Source: PALSA-612 sp964595575 (GTDB taxonomy: Bacteria > Actinomycetota > Thermoleophilia > Gaiellales > Gaiellaceae). From it: a stretch of DNA of 64,000 bases. The notes beneath the pieces were generated by a model. It was not told where the DNA came from and made no database searches. It saw only the letters and a list, made by a program, of their open reading frames with translations. Positions within the stretch are counted from its first letter, which is position 1, and each line of letters opens with the position of its first letter. This document shows, piece after piece, positions 8,049-17,099 of this stretch. The stretch is taken from assembly GCA_964595575.1 (NCBI GenBank), contig CAZQRA010000006.1, positions 27,155-91,154 on the forward strand, given 5' to 3'. The position numbers and the translations under genes were made by a program.

Positions 8049-9163
8049 CGCTCGGCGAGAAGCAGATCTCCGATCTGCTTGATGCAGCGAAAACGACGGG
8101 CTAACGCCTCCTGGAGCCTCGTGTCTGCCTCGACGAGCACGTACCGGGCCGTGAAGGCGTGTAGGCCCTCGACAACGAGCTCAGGGGGGATGGCGCGGGT
8201 CGTCATCAGACGATGCGAGAGACCGTGAGCGACGACGAGGTCGCAACGGAGACGTTGGCTTGCAGCAATGGAGAAGTGGGATGCGAACCCGATAGAGGGC
8301 GTGGCTCGGGGGAAGTCGATAGCGAGGGGGAGAAGGGCCACACTTCTCTCTCGGGCGACCTGGAAAAGGGTGTTCAGCGACGGAAGGTCGGTATCGAAGA
8401 CCACGGCACGCGCGCCCAGCTCGCACGCGAGCAGCCCGTAGACTCCTCCTTGGCCACTGAGGTCGAGCAGAGACGCTGGACCGAGCTCCGAGATCAGCCT
8501 CCTCGTGAAGGGCGGAATGACGCTCGAATCGGCTGCCTTCGTCGTCTCGATGCGGAGGCTCTCGATACCGCCGAGCTTTAGTCGCCACCTCAGTCGCCTA
8601 GGGAGATCCTCCTCTCGAACGCCGTCGTTCTCGAGCATGAGCGCCCGGGCTAGTCTCGCCTGTCCTCCTGCCATCAGGGCTAGTGGACGCAGGTAGTAGC
8701 GGAAAAACTTCTCCTTCGATAAGGGAGGTGCACTCGGCATCGGCACGATCGAGGTCACATCCACGAACAGCGGCTGGACTCCGTCGAAGAGGAGATTCCA
8801 GGGGTGAGTGTCCTTGAGGGCGAGGTTGTACGACCGAAGCGCCTCGTGTAGTCGCAGATACGCAAGCGCCGCTTCCTTGAGCATCGCGGGAGGCCACTCC
8901 ACCGGATACGACGGAAACGGAACCTCCCGCTGGCGAAGAACGAGAGCGAAGCCATCGAGCGCTAGAGTGGTGAGCTCTGTCTCGACCAAGAGTTTGCGCC
9001 GGCATAAATCGTGGAGAATTCCTCGTTGGATGAGATCCAAAAGAAACGTCTCCCGACCCTCTCGGATGCCGCGATAGAGGTGACCGCGCCACCAGAACAG
9101 CCGACCGTCTGGATCGGCAAATGAGTGCGGATGGAACTGGATCTCATCGGGCGGAATGCGCAT
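8045..9163 (-). CDS. two-domain protein: kinase-like N-terminus plus SAM methyltransferase
   Basis: 372 residues. The N-terminal half (about 1-190) has ALKDTHPWNLLFDGVQPLFVDV, in which the H-P-x-N-x-L-F and F-V-D signatures resemble the catalytic loop and DFG region of aminoglycoside/choline-kinase-like folds, although the usual Asp of HxDxxxxN is absent. The C-terminal half has a class I methyltransferase motif I, SLLDLSGQGGVYGLLACELGA, followed by VVFDTDLPSLN, in which the acidic residue could bind SAM ribose. I infer modification of a glycan or lipid carrier; whether the first domain is active is unclear. It overlaps both neighbours (20 and 4 bases). Confidence 0.75.
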   Translation of the reverse strand: MRIPPDEIQFHPHSFADPDGRLFWWRGHLYRGIREGRETFLLDLIQRGILHDLCRRKLLVETELTTLALDGFALVLRQREVPFPSYPVEWPPAMLKEAALAYLRLHEALRSYNLALKDTHPWNLLFDGVQPLFVDVTSIVPMPSAPPLSKEKFFRYYLRPLALMAGGQARLARALMLENDGVREEDLPRRLRWRLKLGGIESLRIETTKAADSSVIPPFTRRLISELGPASLLDLSGQGGVYGLLACELGARAVVFDTDLPSLNTLFQVARERSVALLPLAIDFPRATPSIGFASHFSIAASQRLRCDLVVAHGLSHRLMTTRAIPPELVVEGLHAFTARYVLVEADTRLQEALARRFRCIKQIGDLLLAER

Positions 9164-10049
9164 CCTTAAACCTCTCTAATCGCATAGCACCGCGAATGTA
9201 TCCAAGCAAAAAGGCAGGGATGTAGAAGTAGTCGAGCAGTCCAAACGCAAGCCCTCTCATCAGGCCGTGAGCCATCGTATATCTGATCGTCCTTCTCGCT
9301 GCGGCATGCAGGGAGATGGAGGCACGAAGAAGGCGCTGAAGAGGATGGTCGAGTCTATGCTCAGGCCAGATGGAGCCAAGGAGATAGTGTCCTTCGCCGT
9401 AGTTCGCAACTGTTCGGAGGAGACTCCAAACTGTGCGGCGATGTTCGTGAAAGAGAAGAGCTTCCGAGACGTAGCGCAGCGCGTATCCGAGTGATCGGAC
9501 TCTCTGACACAGCTCGAAATCCTCTCCGCCTGCGCGCCGAAAACGCTCGTCGAATAAGCCGGCAGCAAGAAGAGCATCGCGGCGAAAGCAAGCGTTAGCG
9601 GTGACGACGTAGAGAATGGATCCGTCTTCCGCTGCGCCGGGAGCGAACATGCAGCGAGTATCGATGTACTCGCTCAGGAGGCCACCGGAGAGACCCAGCA
9701 CGCGACCTCCGGCTCCGCCAACCCGAGGAGTGTCGAAGGCGGCGACGAGGGCTTCGAGCCAGCCAGGTGTTGGGCGGCAGTCGCTGTCGATGAAGGCGAT
9801 GAGATCGCCACGGGCTACTCGCACGCCCAGGTTGCGAGCCGAGGCAGGACCACCATTCTCCTTGTGGACGTACCTCACGGTGGGTGCGACCTCCTCCACT
9901 CGCTGGAGCGTGCTCTCGGTCGAGCCGTCGTCTACGACCACGATCTCGTCCGGGGGAAGCGTTTGACCGAGCAGGCAACGAACCGCCTGCATGGCTCCGT
10001 GGGCGTCGTTGTAGACGGGGATCACGACAGAGGTGCGAAGGCGAGTCAT
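9144..10049 (-). CDS. family 2 glycosyltransferase
   Basis: 301 residues. The GT-A fold shows TSVVIPVYNDAHG at the N-terminus, VVDDGST at 38-44, GGPASARNLGV at about 66-76, DSD at 88-90 and GGEDFELCQRVR near 185 for the acceptor/catalytic region. The C-terminal part, with LAFGLLDYFYIPAFLLGYIRG, has a hydrophobic stretch that may associate with the membrane. The start ATG overlaps the stop of the upstream GT2 by four bases. It resembles rhamnosyltransferase-like chain-extending enzymes, but specificity is unknown. Confidence 0.9.
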   Translation of the reverse strand: MTRLRTSVVIPVYNDAHGAMQAVRCLLGQTLPPDEIVVVDDGSTESTLQRVEEVAPTVRYVHKENGGPASARNLGVRVARGDLIAFIDSDCRPTPGWLEALVAAFDTPRVGGAGGRVLGLSGGLLSEYIDTRCMFAPGAAEDGSILYVVTANACFRRDALLAAGLFDERFRRAGGEDFELCQRVRSLGYALRYVSEALLFHEHRRTVWSLLRTVANYGEGHYLLGSIWPEHRLDHPLQRLLRASISLHAAARRTIRYTMAHGLMRGLAFGLLDYFYIPAFLLGYIRGAMRLERFKDAHSAR

Positions 10050-10933
10050 TCTGGGATGAGGCGGTGCCTTCGACGGTAGAGGCGCTGGCGCAGCGACCAG
10101 AAGGGCCGATGAGCAAGCGCGGAGACCTCGAGGAGAAGCCGCTCGCTCAGGGGAACTGTGCTCCAGTACCGGCGACGATGGCGCCAGAGATCGCGATAGA
10201 AGCGAGTGTAATGGTCCGCTGTCTTCGCTCCACTGTGATAGTGAGAAAAAGCTAGCGGAACGCCAAGGGAGAGGAAAGGAGCTTGTTGAGAGAGGCGAAC
10301 CCAGTAGTCGAAATCGAGTATGTAGTCGAGATCTTCACGAAGCAGACCAATCGAGTCAGTAATCTCCTTGCGCCAAAAAATAGCAGGCTGATGCATGTGG
10401 TATCCCTTCCAAAAAGCAAGCAGTCGTCGATGAGTTGAGTACCTCCCCGGAAGCCTGAGGTCTGGCGACCCATCGGAGTGGAGCCGTATGCAGTCTCCTA
10501 CCAGGGCCATCGTTCCCGAGCCTTTGCTCAAGTGTTGGGCCACACGCTGGAGCGCCCCGGGCGCGTAGAAGTCGTCGCTGTTGAGCCATCCGACGATCTC
10601 TCCCGTGGCTCGCGAGAGACCCTTGTTGATGGCATGAGCTTGGCCGAGATCGTTCTCGCTCACCCACCAAGCCAGCCAGGGCTCGTATCGCCGAATGATC
10701 TCGACACTGTCGTCTGTGGAGCCTCCGTCCACCACCATGTACTCGAGATTCGGATACCCCTGAAGGAGCACCGATCGAATAGTCTGCTCGAGGAACGACC
10801 CCTGATTGAGAGATGGGGTGACGATGGAGATGCGGGGAAGCGGGGCCGCTGCCGGACGGGGTGCTGTCTCGAGGTCCCAGGGCCACCCGCTGCGTCCAGG
10901 TGGGGGGGGTGGGAGCTCAGCGAGCGTCGGCAT
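10046..10933 (-). CDS. family 2 glycosyltransferase (WcaA-like)
   Basis: 295 residues starting at ATG 10933. After a proline-rich 30-residue leader comes RISIVTPSLNQGSFLEQTI, VVDGGSTDDS at about 67-76, ENDLGQAHAINKGL and WLNSDD, with NSDD at 118-121 replacing the DXD. The C-terminus has IFWRKEI and LDYILDFDYWVRLS, the catalytic acid region. The combination VDGGSTDDS, E-D-x-GQ--A-NKG and LNSDD marks a common capsule/exopolysaccharide GT2 subfamily. It overlaps the upstream GT4 by 17 bases. Confidence 0.9.
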   Translation of the reverse strand: MPTLAELPPPPPGRSGWPWDLETAPRPAAAPLPRISIVTPSLNQGSFLEQTIRSVLLQGYPNLEYMVVDGGSTDDSVEIIRRYEPWLAWWVSENDLGQAHAINKGLSRATGEIVGWLNSDDFYAPGALQRVAQHLSKGSGTMALVGDCIRLHSDGSPDLRLPGRYSTHRRLLAFWKGYHMHQPAIFWRKEITDSIGLLREDLDYILDFDYWVRLSQQAPFLSLGVPLAFSHYHSGAKTADHYTRFYRDLWRHRRRYWSTVPLSERLLLEVSALAHRPFWSLRQRLYRRRHRLIPE

Positions 10934-12134
10934 GCTTCCGTGGGCTCTCATCCAGCGCCTCGCGGCACACTGCGAGCAGGCTCTCGCCATGGCTGGCCGC
11001 GAACGCCTGCTCGGCCGCAAGTGCTCCGCGCTCGCGCTCGAGGTCGGGCCCTGGCTCGAGATCGGCCCAGTACTCTGCGAGCAGGTCGGCAAGAGCGTCT
11101 GGATCGTCGCAGGGGAAGAAGCCCAGGGGATTTGCGAGCTGCTCGCGGTGGACTGGGATATCCGAGCAGATGATAGGCCGTCCCAGGGCCTTGCAGTCCT
11201 GAACGACGGTACTCCAACCCTCGAATCGAGAGGGTTGGATGACGAGGGCGGCATGTCGCATGAGGTCGATCAGGTCGTCGCGGGGGAGGAAGCCAAGAAT
11301 GGAGACCTGATCGTGGACGCCGGCACGGGCGATCGCCTGCAAGAGCTCGGACAGCGTGGCGTTGGTGGGATCGCGGTAGTCGACCGGCATTCCCACCATG
11401 ACCACGGGAACGCGAGGGCCACCGCTCCGCAGCAGCGCCAGCGCGTCGACTACCAGGCGGTGGTTCTTGTGCCTCCAGAGCTGGTTGATAACCAGAGCGA
11501 ACTTCTCGGGCAGATGAAACTTGGCGGACGCGAGACGAGGTGGACCCGGGGGCTCGAAGGCGAGCAAGGACGGAAACGGGAGCACCCTTACTTTCCCCAC
11601 GTGTGTTGGGGCGAACTCGGCGAAGTCAGCTGCGACTGCCTTGCTGGAAAGAAGCACTCGGGTAGCCCTCTCAGCAAGTCCTCGATAGAGGTCGTCTCGG
11701 TGCTTCCGCTCCTCCGCGGAGAAGAGATCGGGGAGTCGCAGGTGCTGAAAGTCGGGGATCCAAGCCACGACCGCTACCTTTGCCAGGTCGGACGGAGGGA
11801 CGAAGGCAGCGAGGACAACGGAGAGGCCGTGGCGCCGTATTGTCGCCGCCACCTCGGATCGTGCTCCACGTCCGAATACACGTTGAAGCCACCGCTCTCC
11901 CCGGCGGTACGGAGGACGATCGACGGAGACGAGCTCGACGGCTGAGAGACCGCCACCTTCTTGTGACTCGACGCGATGGCGATCGGACACGAGGCAAACC
12001 TTCGTGTTTGTCTTCTCGCAAGCGCCGGCGAGAGAGTGGAGCACGGTTCTGGCAAAGGTCGAGCCGCCTGTCCAGGCAGGCGTATGGGGAAGTACGACGC
12101 CGATGCGGAGCAGTGCGTGCTCTCTACGAGGCAA
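10917..12134 (-). CDS. GT4-family glycosyltransferase
   Basis: 405 residues. The GT-B fold shows LRIGVVLPHTPAWTGGSTF at the N-terminus, VAWIPDFQHLRLPDLFS, then LVINQLWRHKNHRLVVDAL and PSRFEGWSTVVQDCKALG. The second Glu of the usual E-x7-E is replaced by Asp, so catalysis may be modified or the family permits it. I chose TTG 12134: it is eight bases after GTGAGG, and no ATG or GTG precedes the first strand closely. It overlaps the 3' end of the epimerase gene by 11 bases. Donor unknown. Confidence 0.85.
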   Translation of the reverse strand: MPRREHALLRIGVVLPHTPAWTGGSTFARTVLHSLAGACEKTNTKVCLVSDRHRVESQEGGGLSAVELVSVDRPPYRRGERWLQRVFGRGARSEVAATIRRHGLSVVLAAFVPPSDLAKVAVVAWIPDFQHLRLPDLFSAEERKHRDDLYRGLAERATRVLLSSKAVAADFAEFAPTHVGKVRVLPFPSLLAFEPPGPPRLASAKFHLPEKFALVINQLWRHKNHRLVVDALALLRSGGPRVPVVMVGMPVDYRDPTNATLSELLQAIARAGVHDQVSILGFLPRDDLIDLMRHAALVIQPSRFEGWSTVVQDCKALGRPIICSDIPVHREQLANPLGFFPCDDPDALADLLAEYWADLEPGPDLERERGALAAEQAFAASHGESLLAVCREALDESPRKHADAR

Positions 12135-13056
12135 AGGATGGAACCTCACGCTCGATCCACATCCGGACGCACTCACCCAGAGATGCGCTAAGGGGCTGCG
12201 GATTCCACCAGGGAAGGTACGAGCGTAGGCGCGAGACGTCTGCACGCCATCGCAGAGGATCCCCAGGGCGTTTTCGGCCGGCAAACTGCACAACCTTATC
12301 CGGGCCCACAAGCTTGCGCATCTCGTCCGCTAGATGGGCGATCGAGGTCTCCTCGCCGCGGCCGATATTGATTACGAGGAACCCACGGAGCTCCTCGCGT
12401 TTGTCGGCCAACCCAAGAAGAGCTGATACCACGTCCTCGATCGCCAGGTAATCTCTCGATTCTTTGCCCGTGCCTTCCAGGAGCACTGCCTGCCCGGGAG
12501 CACGGAGCTTCTGGTACAGCTCCCACACGAGAAGGCGTCGCATCCCTGGCCCGAACACTGAGAAGAGCCGGCTCACGAGGACGTCGACACCGAAGCAGTA
12601 GGCGAACTCCCTTCCCCAGGAGCTCGCAGGTCACTTTGTGAAATCCATAGGGAGAGATGGGCCGGAGGGGGTGCTCCTCATGCGCCGGTAGGGTTTCCGG
12701 GTCCCCGTACACTGCAGCGCTCGACAGGAATATAGTGAGCGGGGACGCTCCCGATCGACGGATGCTGTCGAGGGTGTTGGCCCAGGTAAGGAGGGAGCTA
12801 GGTCGTCGAGGGGAGCCGCGAACGAGCCGGCCACCGAGGCGGGGCCGGCCGCGTGCACCACCACATCGGGAGCGAACTCCGCCATGACGGCGGCCAAGTC
12901 TGTGTGGGCCAGGTCCGCCTGCACGTAGCGGGCCGGCCACGTCGGGTCCGGCTGACTCGCGTGGCCGACCCCGAGGACCTCGTCCCCACGCGCGGAGGCG
13001 GCACGGCCCAAAGCTCCCCCGATGAAGCCCCGACTACCGGTGACGAGGAGCCGCAT
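12124..13056 (-). pseudogene. NAD-dependent epimerase/dehydratase, interrupted by two compensating frameshifts
   Basis: The frame from ATG 13056 encodes MRLLVTGSRGFIGGALG (Rossmann GxxGxxG), then DVVVHAAGPASVAGSF. Near 12790-12800 one base appears missing: the family sequence continues in another frame (SLLTWANTLD, FLSSAAVYGD, SPYGFHKVTCELLG, i.e. the catalytic S and YxxxK). Near 12609-12611 one base appears extra, and the original frame resumes (FAYCFGVDVLVSRLFSVFGPG to the end). Start and stop are in the same frame and the total length, 933 bases, is divisible by three. It is either a real pseudogene or two sequencing errors. The intact product would be a 310-residue SDR sugar-nucleotide epimerase or dehydratase. 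Confidence 0.85.
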
Positions 13057-13063
13057 GGTGCTT

Positions 13064-14938
13064 CTAGGTCTCCTCTGTCCACCGTTGGAGCTTGAGGGCG
13101 AACGTCGCTCCGGCCCAGTTGCGGATCCAGATCCGAGGCAGCCAGAAGGGATCCACGGTTGCGTCGATCCTCCCGTTGATGCTCGTGCAGGCGTAGACGA
13201 AGCCGGCCCGGCGGACGATCTCGGCGGTGGTCGGCGTGAAGTCCCCTGTCTGGCCGAACGGGTAGGCAAACCCTCGCACCCGTCGACTGAGGAGGGTCTC
13301 CAGCTCCGCCTTGCTACCCTCGATCTCGATCCGCTGGTCGGCGGTCGACAGGGCTGCCAGCACCGGGTGGGTGCGGGTATGGGCGCCGATCTCGATCAGG
13401 CCGTCCGCAGCGAGCAGCCTGAGTTCCTCCACGGTCAGCGGTCGACACCTGTCGTCGGGAGCGGCGCCGGATCCGGCCCACGATCGAAGGGTCGACAAGG
13501 TTTCCTCTCGCTGGTCGGGGCCTGCAATCCGCAACGACTCGTAGAGTCGCAAGTAGGCGCTTCGCAGCCGACTCGGCGAGTCGATGTGCAGCCGTAGCGC
13601 TCGGCCATCGACGTCGAGCTGGAGACCTCGGTGGTTCCTAGCCCCCCAGGCGAGGATGCGTAAGAGTTCGTCCCACCAGAACCCTCGGCTGGAGCCGAGG
13701 TACCCGGTGGCGATGAACACGGTCGCGGGAACTCCAGCTCGACTCAAGACAGGCTTGGCAGCGTGCAGGTTGTCCGCGTATCCGTCGTCGAACGTTAGGG
13801 CGACGGCGGGCCGCGCGCCCCGGCCTGGACCCTTGGCGAGATCGGAGAGGGCCATGAGCTCGGCCTCCTCGAGAAGCACCTCGATGTGCTCGGCGAAATG
13901 CCTGGGCGACACACAGAGCGACCAAGGATCTTCCTCTCCCTCGGCGATTCGGTGGTAGAGCAACACAAGGCCCAGGCGTCGCTGCCACGGACGGCCGATC
14001 GTGCCCTTGGAAGGCCCCCAGCGAGGTCGCCATCGAGAGAGGGCGGCGCGGACTCTCTCCATGGTCCAGCTCTCGCGCCCTATGGTCAAGCCCTCACGCC
14101 GGACGGCGACCTCCCGTGACCTCTCCTGGAGACGTGCCTGTTCCTCCCCGATGGCGCACCAGACCTCGGAGTCGGCGACTCCTTGGTCCTTCAGGTACCT
14201 GGCCAACCACTCCAAGAACCGTGCCCGCGCGTCGTCGTACCTGCCCGTGCGCACGGCGACCGCACACGAAGCCCGGGGATGTTGGCGCCAGCGGTACCAG
14301 CAGCGACTGGCGAAGAATACGGGCTCCCGGATGCAGATCTTGATCCAGGCGACCTGATCTTCGTACAGACCGGGGAAGGCCTCCTCGAACCCTCCGGAGC
14401 GCTGGAGGGCCTCGCGCCGGACAAGGGCAGGCGTCATCGTGGGGACTTCGTTGCGGAGCAGAGGGGGCACAAGCCTTGGAGGCTCCACCAGGGTGTCGGG
14501 CGCGGCGAGGTGGAGCCCACGAACTGCGTCCATGGCGGCCAACGCCCGGTCCTGCCAGCTGTACCAGCACTCGACAGGCCCGAGCACCGCTGCCGCGTGG
14601 GGATGGGCCTGCAAGATCTCGAGCTGGTGCTCAAGCTTGTCTTCCAGCCACACGTCGTCGGCGTCCAGGAAGGCGACGTAACGCCCCCGGGCGACGGCCA
14701 GCCCAGCATTCCGGGCTGCGCTCATGCCGCGAGGCCCTGGGTCTTGCCGCAGGTAGACGACGCGGTTCGGCTCCCGGGAAGCGTACTCGAGAGCGACGCC
14801 GCTGCTGCCGTCCTTGGAGCCGTCGTCGACGAGGATCAGCTCCCAGTGCTCGTAGGTCTGAGCGAGGACGCTCTCGATCGCCTCGCCGATGTACGGCTCG
14901 GCATCGAGGAAGGGGATGATCACGGAGACCTCGGGCAC
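13064..14938 (-). CDS. fusion: family 2 glycosyltransferase - polysaccharide deacetylase
   Basis: 624 residues. The GT-A domain (about 1-280) has VSVIIPFLDAEPY, VDDGS at 37-41 and DADD at 92-95. After a linker comes a CE4/NodB-type deacetylase domain (about 345-624): VLLYHRI, TFDD with D384 and D385, the zinc-binding H520-x3-H524, and FAYPFG. Both active sites look complete, so one polypeptide could add a sugar and N-deacetylate it, or act on two substrates. GTG 14938 follows the upstream stop by two bases. A stretch of 104 bases in the GT part is identical to the neighbouring GT2 gene. No signal peptide is seen, which is odd for a CE4 enzyme that usually acts outside; cytoplasmic action is inferred. 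Confidence 0.9.
   Translation of the reverse strand: MPEVSVIIPFLDAEPYIGEAIESVLAQTYEHWELILVDDGSKDGSSGVALEYASREPNRVVYLRQDPGPRGMSAARNAGLAVARGRYVAFLDADDVWLEDKLEHQLEILQAHPHAAAVLGPVECWYSWQDRALAAMDAVRGLHLAAPDTLVEPPRLVPPLLRNEVPTMTPALVRREALQRSGGFEEAFPGLYEDQVAWIKICIREPVFFASRCWYRWRQHPRASCAVAVRTGRYDDARARFLEWLARYLKDQGVADSEVWCAIGEEQARLQERSREVAVRREGLTIGRESWTMERVRAALSRWRPRWGPSKGTIGRPWQRRLGLVLLYHRIAEGEEDPWSLCVSPRHFAEHIEVLLEEAELMALSDLAKGPGRGARPAVALTFDDGYADNLHAAKPVLSRAGVPATVFIATGYLGSSRGFWWDELLRILAWGARNHRGLQLDVDGRALRLHIDSPSRLRSAYLRLYESLRIAGPDQREETLSTLRSWAGSGAAPDDRCRPLTVEELRLLAADGLIEIGAHTRTHPVLAALSTADQRIEIEGSKAELETLLSRRVRGFAYPFGQTGDFTPTTAEIVRRAGFVYACTSINGRIDATVDPFWLPRIWIRNWAGATFALKLQRWTEET
14816..14919. repeat. 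104-bp exact direct repeat, copy 1
   Basis: Identical to 15688-15791, offset 872 bases, and coding for the FLDAEPY-to-VDDGS segment of two adjacent GT2 domains. Flanking sequence diverges at once, so identity is confined to this block. Confidence 0.9.
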
Positions 14939-14940
14939 GG

Positions 14941-15852
14941 TCAGAGAACGATGCCGTGTCGGTGAAGGAAGAGGAAGAGGCGGTTGAGGCGCGGGTGGCG
15001 GTAACGAAGTCGCTTTCTCCGCAAGGCCCTCCACAGCTCGGCGTCGTCGTAGCCGTGCTGCTCAAGGTAGGCCACGAGCCAGTCCAGGTAGCGGAGGCCC
15101 GCTCTCTCCCTCTGGCCTGACGCCCTCGCCCGGCCGGTCAGTGAGTCTGAGCGGATGCGGTACCGAGCCCAGCACCGCTCGGCGACGAGCACGGGGTAGC
15201 GCAAGTAGAGCTTGGCGAGGAAAGCCTGGTCCTCGTACATGTCGGTGAACGATTCCTCGAAGCCGCCCACTGCCACCGCTGCGCTCGTCCTGAGGAGGAT
15301 GCTCGACGGAGGTGGCGTCCGCGCCCTCGACTGGAGAGCCAATACGAGGAGCTTGGGGGGCAGAATCACGCCGCCAGGCTCCACGCCGAGATCGGGAGTG
15401 GAGTCGGAGCCTCCGTCGCCGGCCCAGGTCACCCAGTACTCGCTAAGCCCGTACACGGCGGCGGCGTGGGGGTAGCGCTGGAGCAAGGCAACCTGCTCCT
15501 CAAGCTTCCTGGGAAGCCAGACGTCGTCGGCGTCGAGGAAAGCGACGAGGTCGCCACGCGCCCTCTCCAGGCCCAGGTTGCGGGAGGCGCTCAGGCCGCG
15601 GTGTCCTTTGCCCGGATGCGTAAGGTACGTAACTCGCTCGGACTTCCTTGCGGTCACCGCGCGGGCTACCTCGGCGCTTCGGTCGGTGGAGCCGTCGTCG
15701 ACGAGGATCAGCTCCCAGTGCTCGTAGGTCTGAGCGAGGACGCTCTCGATCGCCTCGCCGATGTACGGCTCGGCATCGAGGAAGGGGATGACGACAGAGA
15801 CAAGCGGACCGGTGTGGGTGGGTTGCACTTTGAGCCTCTCGTGGGCCTCCAT
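14941..15852 (-). CDS. family 2 glycosyltransferase
   Basis: 303 residues. It shows VSVVIPFLDAEPYIGEAI, VDDGSTD at 51-57, RGLSASRNLGLERA and DADD at 107-110. The catalytic-base region is FEESFTDMYEDQAFLAKL. It is followed by a basic C-terminus. It sits between the Wzt-type ATPase (three bases after that stop) and the GT2-deacetylase fusion, and shares the 104-bp repeat with the latter; the rest of the two GT domains is only moderately alike. This looks like an old duplication later homogenised in one block. Confidence 0.92.
   Translation of the reverse strand: MEAHERLKVQPTHTGPLVSVVIPFLDAEPYIGEAIESVLAQTYEHWELILVDDGSTDRSAEVARAVTARKSERVTYLTHPGKGHRGLSASRNLGLERARGDLVAFLDADDVWLPRKLEEQVALLQRYPHAAAVYGLSEYWVTWAGDGGSDSTPDLGVEPGGVILPPKLLVLALQSRARTPPPSSILLRTSAAVAVGGFEESFTDMYEDQAFLAKLYLRYPVLVAERCWARYRIRSDSLTGRARASGQRERAGLRYLDWLVAYLEQHGYDDAELWRALRRKRLRYRHPRLNRLFLFLHRHGIVL
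15688..15791. repeat. 104-bp exact direct repeat, copy 2
   Basis: Second copy, in the neighbouring GT2 gene. It is a candidate for gene conversion or recombination between the two genes. Confidence 0.9.
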
Positions 15853-15855
15853 GCC

Positions 15856-17097
15856 TCAAGAGCCTCCCGGCGACCAGCGATGGCGGCGGAGGACGAGTAC
15901 CCTCCGATTCGGCAATCTCCCCGTCCCGTAGAAGTCGTCAGGCTTGACCTCGAAGCTGCCTGCCTGTTCCACGTGATCGGCGAGACTACCCGCCCGGTAG
16001 AGCCCCACGCTCACGTGGCAGCGGCCGGGCGTCACCTCGATCGGCTCGGTGACGCACGTCACCTCACCCTCGGCCGGCAGGAGGTCAGGCAGGCCACCAA
16101 CAGAGTCGCTATCGAGCCGAAGAATGCCCACCCAGTCGGCGTTGTAGAGCGTGATCACGCATCTGAGAAATCGGATCGGAGCTCTGCTTCGGTAGCCCAG
16201 CGAGATCTTGAGGCGACTCGAGCACGTAATTGGGGAGCCGCGGTCTGCGTCCTCGAACCGGATACTCGTGCAGCGCACCGCGCCATCGCCCTCGCGATCC
16301 TCACGATCGGCGAGGGGAATGCCCTCCACTTGGTGTATTGATGCGGCGTAGTCGGCCACGACCTCAGAGGCAGGTCCGGCCCGCACGATCCTTCCCCTGT
16401 CGAGCAAGTAGGCGCGATCGCAGAGGGAGCTGACGGCAGCCATGTTGTGGCTCACGAAGAGCACCGTCCGCCCTCCGCTCGACACGTCCTCCATCTTGCC
16501 CAGGCACTTCTTCTGGAAGGCGAGGTCGCCCACGGCCAGCACCTCGTCGACGATGAGGATGTCCGGCTCGAGGTGAGCCGCCACGGCGAAGGCGAGGCGC
16601 ATGTACATCCCGCTCGAGTAGCGCTTCACCGGGGTGTCGAGGAAGTCCTCCACCTCCGCGAAGGCCACGATCTCGTCGAACTTGCGCCTCACCTCCCGGC
16701 GGGGCAGCCCCAAGATGGCCCCGTAGAGGTAGATGTTCTCCCTGCCTGTCAAGTCGGGGTGGAAGCCAGAGCCGACCTCGAGGAGCGACCCGACGCGACC
16801 CTCGAGCTCCACCCAGCCGGTCGTGGGCTCAGTAATCCGGGACACGATCTTGAGCAGGGTCGACTTTCCTGCCCCGTTGCGTCCGATGATCCCAACCTTC
16901 TCTCCCTCCTGCACCTCGATTGCCACGTCGCGGAGAGCCCAGATCGTCCTCGTGCCGGCCTCGCCAGCGCCGCGCAGCCGGCGCAAGGGCGCCGCTAGCC
17001 CGCTCCAGAGGGCCTCTGTCAGCCGGCCCCCTTGGACGGAAGCGCCCAGGCGGTAGACCTTGGAGAGACCTTCGCCGATGACGACCGTAGCTGCCAT
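15856..17097 (-). CDS. wzt: ABC transporter ATPase for polysaccharide export (Wzt-type)
   Basis: 413 residues. The nucleotide-binding domain has Walker A GRNGAGKST at 72-80, signature YSSGMYMRL at 160-168, Walker B ILIVDEVLAVGD at 180-191 and the switch histidine in SHNM at 217. The distinctive FHPDLTGRENIYLYGAILG is typical of teichoic-acid and O-antigen exporters. A C-terminal extension (about 250-413) is rich in beta strands and matches the Wzt_C glycan-binding domain in position and size. It powers export of a lipid-linked glycan with the permease next door; ATG 17097 is two bases after that stop. Confidence 0.93.
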   Translation of the reverse strand: MAATVVIGEGLSKVYRLGASVQGGRLTEALWSGLAAPLRRLRGAGEAGTRTIWALRDVAIEVQEGEKVGIIGRNGAGKSTLLKIVSRITEPTTGWVELEGRVGSLLEVGSGFHPDLTGRENIYLYGAILGLPRREVRRKFDEIVAFAEVEDFLDTPVKRYSSGMYMRLAFAVAAHLEPDILIVDEVLAVGDLAFQKKCLGKMEDVSSGGRTVLFVSHNMAAVSSLCDRAYLLDRGRIVRAGPASEVVADYAASIHQVEGIPLADREDREGDGAVRCTSIRFEDADRGSPITCSSRLKISLGYRSRAPIRFLRCVITLYNADWVGILRLDSDSVGGLPDLLPAEGEVTCVTEPIEVTPGRCHVSVGLYRAGSLADHVEQAGSFEVKPDDFYGTGRLPNRRVLVLRRHRWSPGGS

Positions 17098-17099
17098 CG

